Shown in pieces: positions 47,632 to 58,367 of a stretch of DNA of 64,000 bases. A program made the position numbers and the translations under genes. Positions within the stretch are counted from its first letter, which is position 1. Every line of letters begins with the position of its first letter. The stretch is from Kudoa neothunni (taxonomy: Eukaryota > Cnidaria). The DNA is taken from contig OZ199838.1 in assembly GCA_964304625.1 (NCBI GenBank), forward strand, positions 5,952,001 through 6,016,000, given 5' to 3'. Under the pieces are notes generated by a model. The model did no database searches. It had not been told where the DNA came from and worked only from the letters and a program-made list of their open reading frames with translations.

Positions 47632-49476
47632 ATGGAATCTGATTTTAGATTAAACAAATGGTCATCTTTACAAAGATGCTCCTTTTATGAATCAATTCTT
47701 TTGTTTTGTATTCATGGTTATTTGTTGTTGGCTTGCCAAAGCGTGGTATCCTATCGACGCATAGTCTTTGCTGTAGTGTCGTGGTTTCAGATTGTTTTCA
47801 GAGTTATTGGCTTTCAATCTTCCGATGAACTCACATCTTATTGGTTTTATGAAAGAGAAGGGGTGAATTCATTTGGATTATCGTTTGTGTTCTACATACC
47901 CCAAATATTTTTATTGGGTTTATTGGTCAATCATGAACATTCCTATGGGGTGTTTGTTGGATCAGTGTATGCAAATCAGCTTGTAGATTATCTCTATTTT
48001 TCATTTTGGCTCTATCTATTAGCCACTTCGTTTCTATTATTCCACCAATTGGTATACCGATCCAAATTATTGAATGCAGTCATAGTGGTTGTAACATGGG
48101 TGGCATTCTATTATGGTTTCCATAGATATCATTTTTTCTATTGGCTACTAGCCTATGGATTTGCTTGCTTGACATTTATTGGCGCCAAATACATCAAACA
48201 CACCTGGTCATTCGGGGAATACAGCATGATATTGTTGGCTGTGGTCACAGTGTTAGTATTATTGTGTGATAACACCTCCACTATTTTCAAACGTCGTTTC
48301 ACATTCAATTATACAATCCCAGATTCTGCCATACGGGATAATTCTATGGGGTTGGCTGTTAGAGTTGGTAACAATACCATTTATTCCAATCAAACCGCGG
48401 CCGCTTGTTCTGTCAAAAATTATGCTGACGTTGAATGGATTGAGGCACTTCAAGTCGCTTGTGGTGTACTCTCGTCGAATGCTGTTACAATCATTGTTTG
48501 TGTAATGTTGTTTTCGCTGACAAAGCGATTTTCAAACTATTATGTTCGTAGTATAGCAGCTAGAAGCTCATTATTGATTGTGTGTATTGTGGTTGTGAGT
48601 TTGAACGTGTGTGTTTCGCTATCAACGCGGCATTCACTTATGGTTATAACTCGTTGGTTTTTGGTGGATTTTATGTCCAAACAATACCGGTGGATTCAAT
48701 TTGGTTGGTGTGCGGTTATGTCATTCGGTTGTCTAATATACACATTGAGGCACTACTCTGTAGTAGACTCGACTCACAACACCCCAACCAACAAACCATA
48801 TAATCCTAGTATTTGCATTCAAAGAAAAGTCTTTCATTTTATTCTCTCTTTCACATTACTACCGCTGTTGTGCGTGGATGATCAATTCACATTACTAGCT
48901 ACCAGCGGACTTTTGACATTGTTTATTATGATGGAAATGATTCGGATTTTTAATGCCGACCGACTGGCTAGTTTTTATTATTGTTTTATCAAAAATTTTC
49001 TCGACGACAAAGATAAAGGAAGTGTGGTGGTCAGTCATGTGAACCTGTTGCTTGGGACATCCATTCCAATTTGGACTATAAGATCGGTCTCATTCAATCA
49101 CAAAACAGATCCTACAATTATATCAGCCTATCGTACTATAATCTTGAGTTGTGGTTTAGTTAGCATTGGAATTGGTGATTCGGTCGCCTGTATTTTTGGC
49201 ATTAAATATGGTCAGAAATCAAAGAAAATATTGGACAGCAAAAAAACTGTAGTAGGCATGATTGCCTCATTCGTTTTTCAATTCGTTGTCTTTTTCGTGT
49301 TGTTTTATATTAAAGTTCACTCCATGTATACAGTTAGTGAGTTGATACTCTCAAAACATGCCCTAACAATGCTCTACGTCAGTTTTTTATCATCAATGCT
49401 AGAAATGTTAATTACCCAAAATGATAATCTCATGATACCTCTTGTAGTCTTTCCTATGATTGCATTTTTCACCTGA
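47632..49476 (+). CDS. DOLK: Dolichol kinase
   Basis: One uninterrupted ORF of 614 aa (human 538), strongly hydrophobic with many membrane helices. It catalyses CTP-dependent phosphorylation of dolichol in the ER membrane, supplying dolichyl phosphate for N-glycosylation, O-mannosylation and GPI anchors. The C-terminal CTP-dependent kinase region is conserved: RKVFHF at 398-403, FLDDKDKGSVVVSHVNLLLG at 456-475, SIGIGDSVACIFG at 511-523 (the CTP-binding GxGD), SKKTVVGMIASF at 536-547, and TQNDNLMIPL at 595-604 (family TTQxDNLLLPL). The N-terminal half is divergent, and a loop at about 212-270 with four NxT/NxS sequons is longer than usual. The absence of introns contrasts with its neighbours. 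DOLK is also single-exon in vertebrates. Confidence 0.95.
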   Translation: MESDFRLNKWSSLQRCSFYESILLFCIHGYLLLACQSVVSYRRIVFAVVSWFQIVFRVIGFQSSDELTSYWFYEREGVNSFGLSFVFYIPQIFLLGLLVNHEHSYGVFVGSVYANQLVDYLYFSFWLYLLATSFLLFHQLVYRSKLLNAVIVVVTWVAFYYGFHRYHFFYWLLAYGFACLTFIGAKYIKHTWSFGEYSMILLAVVTVLVLLCDNTSTIFKRRFTFNYTIPDSAIRDNSMGLAVRVGNNTIYSNQTAAACSVKNYADVEWIEALQVACGVLSSNAVTIIVCVMLFSLTKRFSNYYVRSIAARSSLLIVCIVVVSLNVCVSLSTRHSLMVITRWFLVDFMSKQYRWIQFGWCAVMSFGCLIYTLRHYSVVDSTHNTPTNKPYNPSICIQRKVFHFILSFTLLPLLCVDDQFTLLATSGLLTLFIMMEMIRIFNADRLASFYYCFIKNFLDDKDKGSVVVSHVNLLLGTSIPIWTIRSVSFNHKTDPTIISAYRTIILSCGLVSIGIGDSVACIFGIKYGQKSKKILDSKKTVVGMIASFVFQFVVFFVLFYIKVHSMYTVSELILSKHALTMLYVSFLSSMLEMLITQNDNLMIPLVVFPMIAFFT

Positions 49477-49880
49477 TGGGTGATTATTGTATTTTTTTAG
49501 CAATATTCTGTATTTATTAATGTGTTTGATGTTGTATGTTTTAGTTTTTGTGTATTTTTTTGTGTTGCGCATGTATAAATTTGCCTGGTTCCTTATAAAT
49601 GCATTTGACGGCTTTTGGATCCGGATTGAACTTCTCTTAATTTCTCTTCCATATTAAAAATATAACAATTCCTATAAAAATATTTCAAACGGATATATCT
49701 TTTAAAGACATTTAATAACGAAGGGTAGAAATAAAAATTTTAAGTGTTGAATAATAAAGGAAGTGTTTATATCTCAGGTACCTGATAATCCGATCGCGCT
49801 CAAGCTCGATCTCAAGGAATGAATATCTCTAAAGCTACTTAGTAATTTTATTCAAATTTTACATATTATCTAATATTTAA
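49477..49880. other. DOLK 3' flank
   Basis: AT-rich, with candidate polyadenylation signals such as AATAAA near 49751. No gene. Confidence 0.35.
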
Positions 49881-50006
49881 TTAATCCTCTAACGATAATG
49901 AGGTCGAATCGACCTCAAATTAGAATTGAATAACATATAACGTTTTGTCCCTTAGTTCCATTGTTCTTGAATTCAAACTATTCTTTATGAATATATTCTT
50001 CTATGT

Positions 50007-52403
50007 CAGGGGTCGGGAACCTTTGCGGCACAAAGAGCCACAAATGCTATATATTTTTAAATCTAATTCCATGAGAGCCATATGCTACGCTCGAAGAAAA
50101 CAACACTAATGCATACAAGTGTATTATACGGTTACAACCCATTACTAGTACAAAAATCTCCGATTCATATTTACCAAAATAATATTTTTTGTTATAACAA
50201 AAAAAAATATTTGTAATAATTAATGTGATTTTTGTTTTTGCATTGTTTTGGAGATGGCGTTGTAGTCAGATTGATCTTGATGCAGGCGTTGAGACTTTCA
50301 TCTGTTAACGTGAACGTAGGTTGGTTTTTATGCTGTTTAGATGTGAGAAGGACTACTCACATGAATATGTAGAGCCAAACCTTGTTAGTACAGCGATACT
50401 CACACGCTGTAACGCGTCGTAATATGTGATAGGAAGCGCGTTCCAAGTTTTGGCAATCAGCTGATCTGCAGGTTGAAGCCTTCTCATTTCTGCCCATTTG
50501 TGTTGACTCGCCAACTCTGCTCGCTGCCGTTCAAGTCCTTCTAAATCGTCATTCATTATGTCGAACTTATTTACCCATATGTCTGAGGCCTTCAGGTCAA
50601 CAACTCGTAATTCAAAATCTCTGATGGAGACACCAGGGATATAACTCAAATCAGTACCATCTACTTCACACTCATGTGGATGGGTTATAAACCTAAACAG
50701 CCGACAGTGCTCACGAAATTCTTCAACCCGCTCCTTAAATGATTGCATAAGAGTAGATGTAAAGCCTGCTAGCTGCTGAAGATCAAAAGGCTGAGCGGAG
50801 CCATTTTTTGAGCATGCATCTATGAACTGAACTCTCCCAGTTTTTCAAAATGTAATAGACGACCTGTTGCAATGTCAGCGACGAAGAGTTCTAGTTTCTT
50901 TTCAAATGCAAACACAGCTTGTCGCAGGGATAGGATCGTATTTCCAACGCCTTGCATTTTTACATTAAGCTGGTTAAGGTGGTCAATCGTGTCCACTAGA
51001 TAGTAGAACTTCAGGAGTCACTTGGTGTCAACTAACTCCGGATACTCGACATTTTTCATTTTAAGAAAAGTCTTAATTTCACCAAGACAAGCCGCGAAAC
51101 GGCTAAGAACCTTCCCCCTTGACAGCCAACGCACGTTGTTGTACAAAAGCAGGTCGCAATAATAATTTCTAACTTCATCCAGTAGATTCTTAAATCGGCG
51201 ATCATTTAATGCTCGAGAAACAATAAAGTTGACCACCCGGATGACCAGCGACATCACCTCACCTAACTGTTCGCCCAATATCTGAGCACAAAGCGTTTCC
51301 TGGTGTATGATACAATGAAAGTTTAAAATGTTTCTCTTTTAATGCTCACAAAGAAGCGCTACGAATTCTCTATTTTTACCTACCATACACGGAACACCAT
51401 CAGTACACACTGAAACAAGTTTATCCATTGGCAAATTTTTTTCCTTGGCGAAATCGGTAAACGATCTTAATAAATCTTCCCCTCTTGTAGTCACTTTCAC
51501 GGGCAAAACTGCAAGGCTCTCTTCTTGCAATTTGTCACCGACAATATATCTTGCAATTACACTAAATTGTGACAAATTACTCATGTCTGTTGACTCATCC
51601 AAAGCTAGAGAGAAAAACGGTGCCGTATTTATGTCTTTTATTCTTTGGATTATTTTTTGTTTATCCAATAAGTCGTCAAAAAGTTCATTTGCAACATCAA
51701 GCATTAATGATCTAACGTATTCCCGTCTGTGAACGGTTTCCCGTTTCTCACAATGGCTAAGGTACCAGCAAAGCTAGCTGAACTCCAATCGTCATTTTGG
51801 GTCCAAACACGGAATTATTGTTGACTAGCTTTCACTTTTAAAAGTAGCTCTCGACATGCTTTCTCTCGGCTGTCGCCAGGGGAGTATTTTGACGCAAACG
51901 TAATATGACGTGTGTTAACATGCCGCTTTATATTTGATCGTATCATGGATGCAATTTTATCGTTGCAAATTAGACACACTGCCAAATTCATGCGTCCACT
52001 CCTGTTGAAATCTACAATAATCTTCGCCTCTTTTTCTATTATCCATTTTCTAAAAGAATTTAACTAAAACGCGAACGAAACGGAAGAGTTCGCTTACAGA
52101 TTTTATGGCACGATTTTGTGCAAACCCTTTTGCATATGCGCACAACTACCGCTATTTTAAGAGACAAAATGCTGCAAACCTAATGGAGTAGTATGTGCTG
52201 CATTTACATTGCATGAATGTTATGGATAAATGAATCTGTGGTACAACGACGTATATGTTAGTCTCATTCTAAAATCAGTACGAATCGGGTTTCTAATGGC
52301 CTGCAACGCATATGCGCAAACGATTATAAAAAAAATTTTCCTTTAAATTATAATTTTTTGGAGAGCCACATATGGCTCGCGAGCCATAGGTTCCCGACCC
52401 CTG
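50007..52403 (-). mobile_element. hAT element, full length, inserted in the piggyBac-like element
   Basis: The left end CAGGGGTCGGGAACCTTTGC and the right end read inward CAGGGGTCGGGAACCTATGG are near-identical hAT-type inverted repeats, followed by shared GAGCCA(C/T)A blocks. The expected 8-bp target duplication is not clean (TTCTATGT against CACTAGAT), so one flank has mutated or rearranged. It carries one transposase gene on the minus strand. Confidence 0.85.
50353..52050 (-). pseudogene. hAT transposase (BED finger, GTF2IRD2/ZBED5-like), broken
   Basis: Order on the minus strand: a BED-type zinc finger (NLAVCLICNDKIAS...IKRHVNTRH, about 51935-51990). The RNase-H core starts ALDESTDMSNLSQFSVIARY, then VSVCTDGVPCMVGKNREFVALL. 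An inserted helical segment has LLLYNNVRWLSRGKVLSRF. A C-terminal region has FRFITHPHECE. This is the layout of domesticated relatives such as GTF2IRD2 and ZBED5. Stops and frame changes (about 51772, 51340, 51018 and 50820) separate the pieces, so no full protein can be made. GC content is higher than in the surroundings, which fits a relatively recent arrival. Confidence 0.85.
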
Positions 52404-53536
52404 CACTAGATAATATAAAATATTTTTTTCCTTCAGTAGTAATTTAGTAACAGGATGATATCTATGAAGTCTAAATTTAATTTTTTATTCCATAACGATT
52501 AGTCTTATGATAGTGAATATGAGGATGTAATAATTGAGGATCTCTCAATCAACTGATGACGACGATCTGGGTATACACGATGATCCATTTATTAGCAAAT
52601 ATAGGTTAGTTTAGAATCTTGCAAAAAGATCTACATCAGGAACAAAGCAGAAAATGAAAATATTTTTTTGAACTCTCGGACGCGCTCAACAATCTATACG
52701 ACGTTGAGAGTAGAATCAATGCCTGATTGTTGTTGTTTGCGGATTGTGCAAACAACAATTTTTTCATTGACCAGTTACGTAGACGTTACATTAAGTGTCT
52801 CAAAATTGAAAAAAAATGAACCACGGGAAATATTATATTGCGTAGATAGTGTCAAGTTACGGACGAACGTTGGAATGCGTTATTTTTTTTATGTGCAAAG
52901 TCATAAAGCTACCTTTGATGTTTGTTCTAATTTCAGTAAAATTTCGCTAAAATTGTCATAACTAGCGTCATTAAATTAGTTTGCATAGATGAATCTCATT
53001 TCACGATAGAGCCGCCGTTCCCCCGGTATGTAATATTAACAATACGTAGCGGGGTTGTATGAATCCGTACATTAACGGATTATCGAAGATTAATGAGTTA
53101 GTAAACTTTAATTTATTCAAAATTTACTCGATAGATTTCTTACATATTTTATAAACCAAAACAAAATATTTCTTAGCCAAGAAAAATAAAATAAAAATGT
53201 GGGGTCGATTCGACCCCAAATGATCGGTGGAGGGTTAAACCTAGGTAATTCTTAAGACTAAAAATCCTCAAACTAAATTTTATTATTCAATGAAATATTT
53301 AAAAAAATAATATTGTATTTGCGTGCATTATTTATTACAGCTAATTGTAAATTCTTAAACTAACATTGCTAAAAGATTAAAATAATTGAATAAACTGGCC
53401 TCTTTTATTTTATGACTTGATAAAGAAAAATATTCAATTTAATACGAAGCGACAATATACTCTCATTTTTTCTTTATTATAAGGCATTATTTATTGAGAC
53501 GATATAGATAACAAAATTTGCAAAAAAAATTCAAAG

Positions 53537-55242
53537 TTATACATCAAGATGATGTCTGATATCTTGAATTAAAGAGCCGTTTTTTAAACGAGTTAATTTA
53601 GTTTTGTTGCTGTTATTATCTTCGCCAGAAGGTATTTTCAATTCATACCCAAGATATTTATTGACAATTATCTACAACAATCAAATTATTATATTAAAAA
53701 CATAACCTAATCGATATACATTGCAATAATTTTGAAATTGTGGATTAGGCTGATTAGTAATGTCATCGATAGAAATAGAGTTCGACTTGATTAGATCACC
53801 AAACTTATCAACTACGTAAGGACTCAACGTTTCACATTGAGAATAGTTTGGATTGATGGAAAGATCATTACATTTGACATCGTTATAAAAAGGAAGCCGG
53901 ACTAATAAAAATCCACATAGTTTTGGATTAGTTCGGATATGAGGAACCATAAGGCCAAGATGAGTGGGGGTATGATGCCTCAAATTACATTGAACAACTA
54001 TACCCATTTTTCTATCGTTTGAACGAGACAAAAGATGAAAAAAAGCTGAGCAATTTTTGTCTGATTGTGAGTTTTGTGAAGCGTGAGACTTGTTACGGTC
54101 GGTTATAGAAACATCCTTTGGCACCACCAACATCAGTGAACCACCAGGAAACAACGGACGAACAAAATTATCCAAATATGTGAATCCAATAACAAAAATT
54201 CCTTTTGAATTATTGAGCGGTATATTTTTGAGTAGGCTATCGAATTGTTCGTCCAACACAAATTTTTCATTTCCAAATGTAAAAACTAGAAGCGATAAAA
54301 ACAAAAAATATCCAAATTATTAGCTACCCTTTTCGATAAATTTTGACTGGACAAAATTTCCATTTGAATCAGTAATTCGTTTGTTTACGGAGAGACCACA
54401 TTTTGAAGGTTGAACATCAAAATTTGATATTTCGGTGTTAAATTTAATGAATTTGGGGAGGTCGGTCTCCACAATTAACGAATAGCAAGACACATCAAGC
54501 GAAAAACAATCGCCAAATATTAGTGGACCATGATACCGAGCTGTTTGTTGATATTCTCTCTTTTTGAAACGGCCGATAATTTTTATTGCCGAGCTAAAAG
54601 GAATTGTGGTTGTTTTTTCGTAGTTTAACAAAAACTTCAAGGGATTTTCAGAATTGTTGATCGTCTCTACATTCATCCCAGTAATTACTATCTCAACATG
54701 GCGATTATTCGCCCTCTGTATGAGAGAAAATATATCGGCTGATTGGATGCTGATATTGAAACCCGTGGGAAAATTGGTGAAATTTGACAAAATCACTATT
54801 GTCTCGTGCCTATTTGTGCGGTATTTGGTTTGGTTTTCGACTTCTTGAAAATGATATAATGCTTGCTCCAAACCAGAAAAAATGTCCACACAATCCACTG
54901 GAAACGCAACGGAAACATTAGCTGGATTGAGAAGATGAAACAGTTGCTGATCAGCAAAATCCATACATCTTATATGGTTAACTCCTTTCAACACATCTAT
55001 AATAAGGTAATATATTTCATAGTGGTTAAAAAGGTTGAATGCGTACGATTATTATCGCTCTGGCTTGCCCCAATGAAAAATATAGTGAATAGATCATTCC
55101 GATTTGATAGAACGCGCCGCCAAATAGTGGCAATAACAATTCGTAAACTGTATTCCAATAAGGAAACATTGGTGCCCGGATAGGTTGCCCCCGCGTGATA
55201 ACTAACGTCAATAAGAAATGCAATCTTTTCACATTCTTTCAT
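53537..55242 (-). CDS. XRCC5: Ku80 (Ku86) homologue, DNA end-joining
   Basis: Four exons join in phase: 55047-55242, 54328-54996, 53720-54285, 53537-53671, giving 521 aa. The N-terminal von Willebrand A-like fold starts IAFLIDVSYHAG. It has [20 protein letters not shown] and ETIVILSNFTNFP at the positions of Ku80 helices and strands. The beta-barrel/core region has YHGPLIFGDCFSLDVSCYSL (Ku80 W.CxLTIG..L.I...AY), then NEKFVLDEQFDSLLKN, KGIFVIGFTYLDNFVRPLFP and LGLMVPHIRTNPKLCGFLLV (Ku80 VGVAFPHIK....CLVYVQLP). NPQFQNYC matches the conserved NP.FQR segment. Ku70/Ku80 rings load on DNA ends in non-homologous end joining. The protein stops about 45 residues after NPQFQ, so the Ku80 C-terminal domain and DNA-PKcs-binding tail are absent. 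Confidence 0.85.
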
Positions 55243-55506
55243 TGCTTATTTTTGGGGCCTAAAATTAACAATAGATCAAAATAATAACCGCGCCTCAGTT
55301 GTTGTTTTTGGCATTAAATGCGGACGTGCATGCGCCAGAAGTAGACATCTACATGAACATTCATTTTGCCAAAATTATTTCCGTTTTACATGCCTTAAAG
55401 TTCCAGGAGAATAAAAATAATGATACGCAAAAAAATATTTCATATGGTTTTAATTCCTACGAGATGAAAGAGCTCTTTTATATTTAACTGACCACTATTT
55501 CTTTAA

Positions 55507-56735
55507 CCTTCCAAGTCACATGAAAATTTATACCCTCCAAGTATAATTGGGATCCGAAAGACCCCACATTATTATTTGATGAAATATTCGATCGATTATA
55601 TATTCAGTAATTTCATAAATGACATCATATAATATCGTCTGTGCATGTACGAATGATAAAGAAATATTTTAACCGCAAACTATGTATTACTTTTGAGATC
55701 GCATATTTTCTATCAACCTAACTCAAAATTCAGCTCATTTAGTAAAATTAATTCATTATTTAATTTGCGCGTAAAGTGATAAAAAAACATCATAATCCCA
55801 ACATAGACTATTGCATAAAACAGGTAACATAGATACGCTTGAAATGTTCATTTGGGCGGAAACGACGCGTGAAAAATCCACCTAAATATTCCGTAGTTCA
55901 CCAACATGGCAAAAATTTCCGGATTATTTTGTCACCTCAATACTTTCCAGACCATCAAAATGTGAAACTCGCATTATTTGGAGAAATTTATGTAATGAGA
56001 ATAAATCTCGATATATCTTTCCTTCTTCTAACCCAAATATCTCTTTAACCGATTATCGATTATCCCTGTGATATCCGATCAGAAATCAACAGCTAATGTA
56101 CCCATCCAATTCTGTCCATCTATCCCAAAAATTTTTCCACCCATGTACTGGTATATTTTAAAATAATGGCGTACTTAACATAATTAAATATTATTCTGAA
56201 AGTAACAATTGTATTTGGTAATAAAAGCGGCGAGACACAAGGACGACTATTCATAATATTCGCAACACATGTTCTAAATGCCAACGGGGGGTTCATCGAC
56301 CATAACGTTCCATTCTTGTGTATTAATGAGTTAAGTTGTATATTTGTACCAATATCAAATTGTTCTAACGATAGATAATATTCAAACGGAGAAAATGAAT
56401 CTGAAGACTCGGAATCGGAGTAATTACTATTAAGATCACTTGAATACATCCTTGAAATTAATTATGGTGTATGCGCGATGAAGATTAAGATATGATATTC
56501 ATGCAATGAAAACATATTTACTCGATAGTATTTTTTCAAAGTTTCTCCAAACATTTAAATCAATATTTTGGATAATTAGATGGAAAAAATCGTGGGGTCC
56601 AAAAAACCTCAATTTTACTACAGAATATTTTAGAAGAATAGACTGGCTGCCAATAATTTCTCACAAGTTAATGTGTTAGAAAATTGATAATTAATGTCGC
56701 CTGGAATCCGAAAGACCCCAATTATACTTCGAGGG
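55507..56735. mobile_element. Pair of inverted piggyBac-like ends around the 145-aa gene
   Basis: TTAA at 55503-55506 and 56736-56739. Left: CCTTCCAAGTCACATG, then ACCCTCCAAGTATAATTGGG and a GGGATCCGAAAGACCCC palindrome. Right, read inward: CCCTCGAAGTATAATTGGGG and TCTTTCGGATTCC. A further palindrome (GTGGGGTCCAAAAAACCTC) lies at about 56594-56612. Either one element that encloses the gene, or two independent insertions. Confidence 0.45.
55808..56449 (-). CDS. Unrecognised 145-aa protein, four exons
   Basis: Exons 56207-56449, 56102-56147, 55953-56027 and 55808-55881 join in phase across three introns of 59, 74 and 71 bases. The protein begins MYSSDLNSNYSDSESSDSF (acidic/Ser), continues FEYYLSLEQFDIGTNIQLN and SMNPPLAFRTCVANIMNSRP, then YMGGKIFGIDGQNWMEEGK and IYRDLFSLHKFLQIMRVSHF, and ends basic (FFTRRFRPNEHFKRIYVTC). 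No signal peptide or membrane helix. I recognise no family. Three consistent splice joins make a real gene likely, while exact borders are unproven. It lies wholly between inverted piggyBac-like ends. A possible extra upstream exon at 56874-57008 (-) does not join in frame and is left out. Confidence 0.55.
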
Positions 56736-56739
56736 TTAA

Positions 56740-58367
56740 ATATAAAAATGATTTTTTTAAATTTTAAACTCACAAGCATCCGGGATAACATACAAATAAT
56801 AATCGATGAATTATATATTATTTTAATTGTGTGATATAAAAGACTTAAATTCCATGAAAACAATATTTTTAACCTGCTGAGTTGCTGAAAAATCCACACC
56901 ATCCAAATAAAATTCAACACTGACTGACAAAATATGAGGAAAATTCAGCGAGTAAACTTTGAGTAAATGACCAATTATTAAAGTTATATTCGGTGTACGC
57001 ATGTGCACATTTTATGTTGTTACATTTCCATGGAGTATGTTTGTATGTAGTATGTATAGGTGTATTTCTGCGTTTTTTAGTTTTAACATTTAATTTAAGT
57101 TTTTAACAGGTGCCAATTAATTCATCTTACTTTAAACAACGAATTGTGAAACTTCGCAGAAAAACAAAACTTGTTAAAATGTTGAGCAATAATATCAAAT
57201 GTTTTTTTTATGCTCGCTACAATACGAAACTAAGCATATTGATTAACAATTCACACATATATTTTTTAATGCTCTATACAATGTAGAAAAAAGAAAACTG
57301 ATGAAAAGCCATCGTATTTTGAATAACGGGTAGAAAAATAATGAGAGAATGAAGAGCTATCGTTGCATTCTGGATAGAACGATATGTTATTTCAGGGGTG
57401 CCCACACCTTGGGGGGGTGTAAACTTTGGTTTCAGGTGGTGTGAGATCCGATCAAAATTGAAAATAATGTTTGATAAATTTTAAGTCAGTTACACCTTAT
57501 CGTATGCAAAAGGGTGCGAGTCCAGTCTTAGTTGGGAAGCGCTGTGTTATATCGACGTTGCGAATGCGGACTGACATCGACTGTATAATGTTTCGCTATT
57601 ATTCATTATTTACTCGACAGCATTTCCGTAAGTTTTTGAAAAAATCACACGTATCAATATTTAAATAATTTTATTTGGAAAGCGTTTTTACATTAAATTT
57701 TTTGATATACGTCAAAAAAAATTTCAACACATTTTTCTGCAAATTTTCAGAAATATAAAAGATTACAAAAAGTGGGGAGGAGTTATGTTCCACTTATACT
57801 CTATAATACTGTTGCGAAATTCACTTGGGGTAGAAATCTATCCCATTTTATTTAGAAGGTTAAATTTGAGTTGAATTCCTAACCTTCATAAAAAAATTCA
57901 TAAAAATTATCGCTAAATTAAAATAAAATATTAAATATGCTCATAAAAGACCTTTTATTTAGTTTAGAATAAACATATTTACGTTCTGCAGGATCTTTCA
58001 GATCAAATTGCTCTTGTCCCGTGCTATTGGCATGTAACAATTCTGTTAATTTATGTTTAGTTAGATTTATTGAAGATATGAGATAACTGGATGAAAAATT
58101 TGATAAAACGTTAAAGTCATAAATACAAAATTAATTATCACAAGATTAATTTACTTATTAATTGACGGAAACTTGTCAAAATCGATTTAAAGTAATTGTT
58201 CAACATAAATCATTTATTAACAAATAATTTTAACTTTAGCCCGATATTAGAAATATTACTTTAGTTGAAATAATTTGAATTAAGTTAAATTATTAAAATT
58301 GAGAAAAAAAGTATTTCCTCATTCTCTCATGACATTATCGAATTCTGAAGCCGATTTTTATTGAAAA
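56740..58367. other. Intergenic stretch with a solo hAT end
   Basis: CAGGGGTGCCCACACCTTGG at 57393 is a typical hAT terminus. No partner or transposase found. Otherwise AT-rich with no supported gene. Confidence 0.4.

Larger units (their letters stand above)
49885..53234. mobile_element. piggyBac-like element carrying a nested hAT
   Basis: Flanked by TTAA at 49881-49884 and 53235-53238. Left end TCCTCTAACGATAATGAGGT and right end read inward CCCTCCACCGATCATTTGGG continue into a palindrome (GGTCGAATCGACC) on both sides. About 953 bases remain when the hAT insertion (50007-52403) is removed. They contain possible piggyBac relics in shifted frames: an acidic stretch (YDSEYEDVIIEDL, about 52507) and NNFFIDQLRRRY plus LKKNEPREIL (about 52756-52838), resembling the DNFFTS..LL and RKN...P segments. 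Inactive. Confidence 0.75.

Noticed and set aside
48259-48803. Small ORFs within DOLK on both strands
   Set aside because: Frame shadows of the DOLK coding sequence.
56823-57008. Minus-strand ORF upstream of the 145-aa gene (MHMRTPNITLIIGHLL)
   Set aside because: Its best donor gives a phase that does not match the next exon. It could be an exon of something else but cannot be supported.
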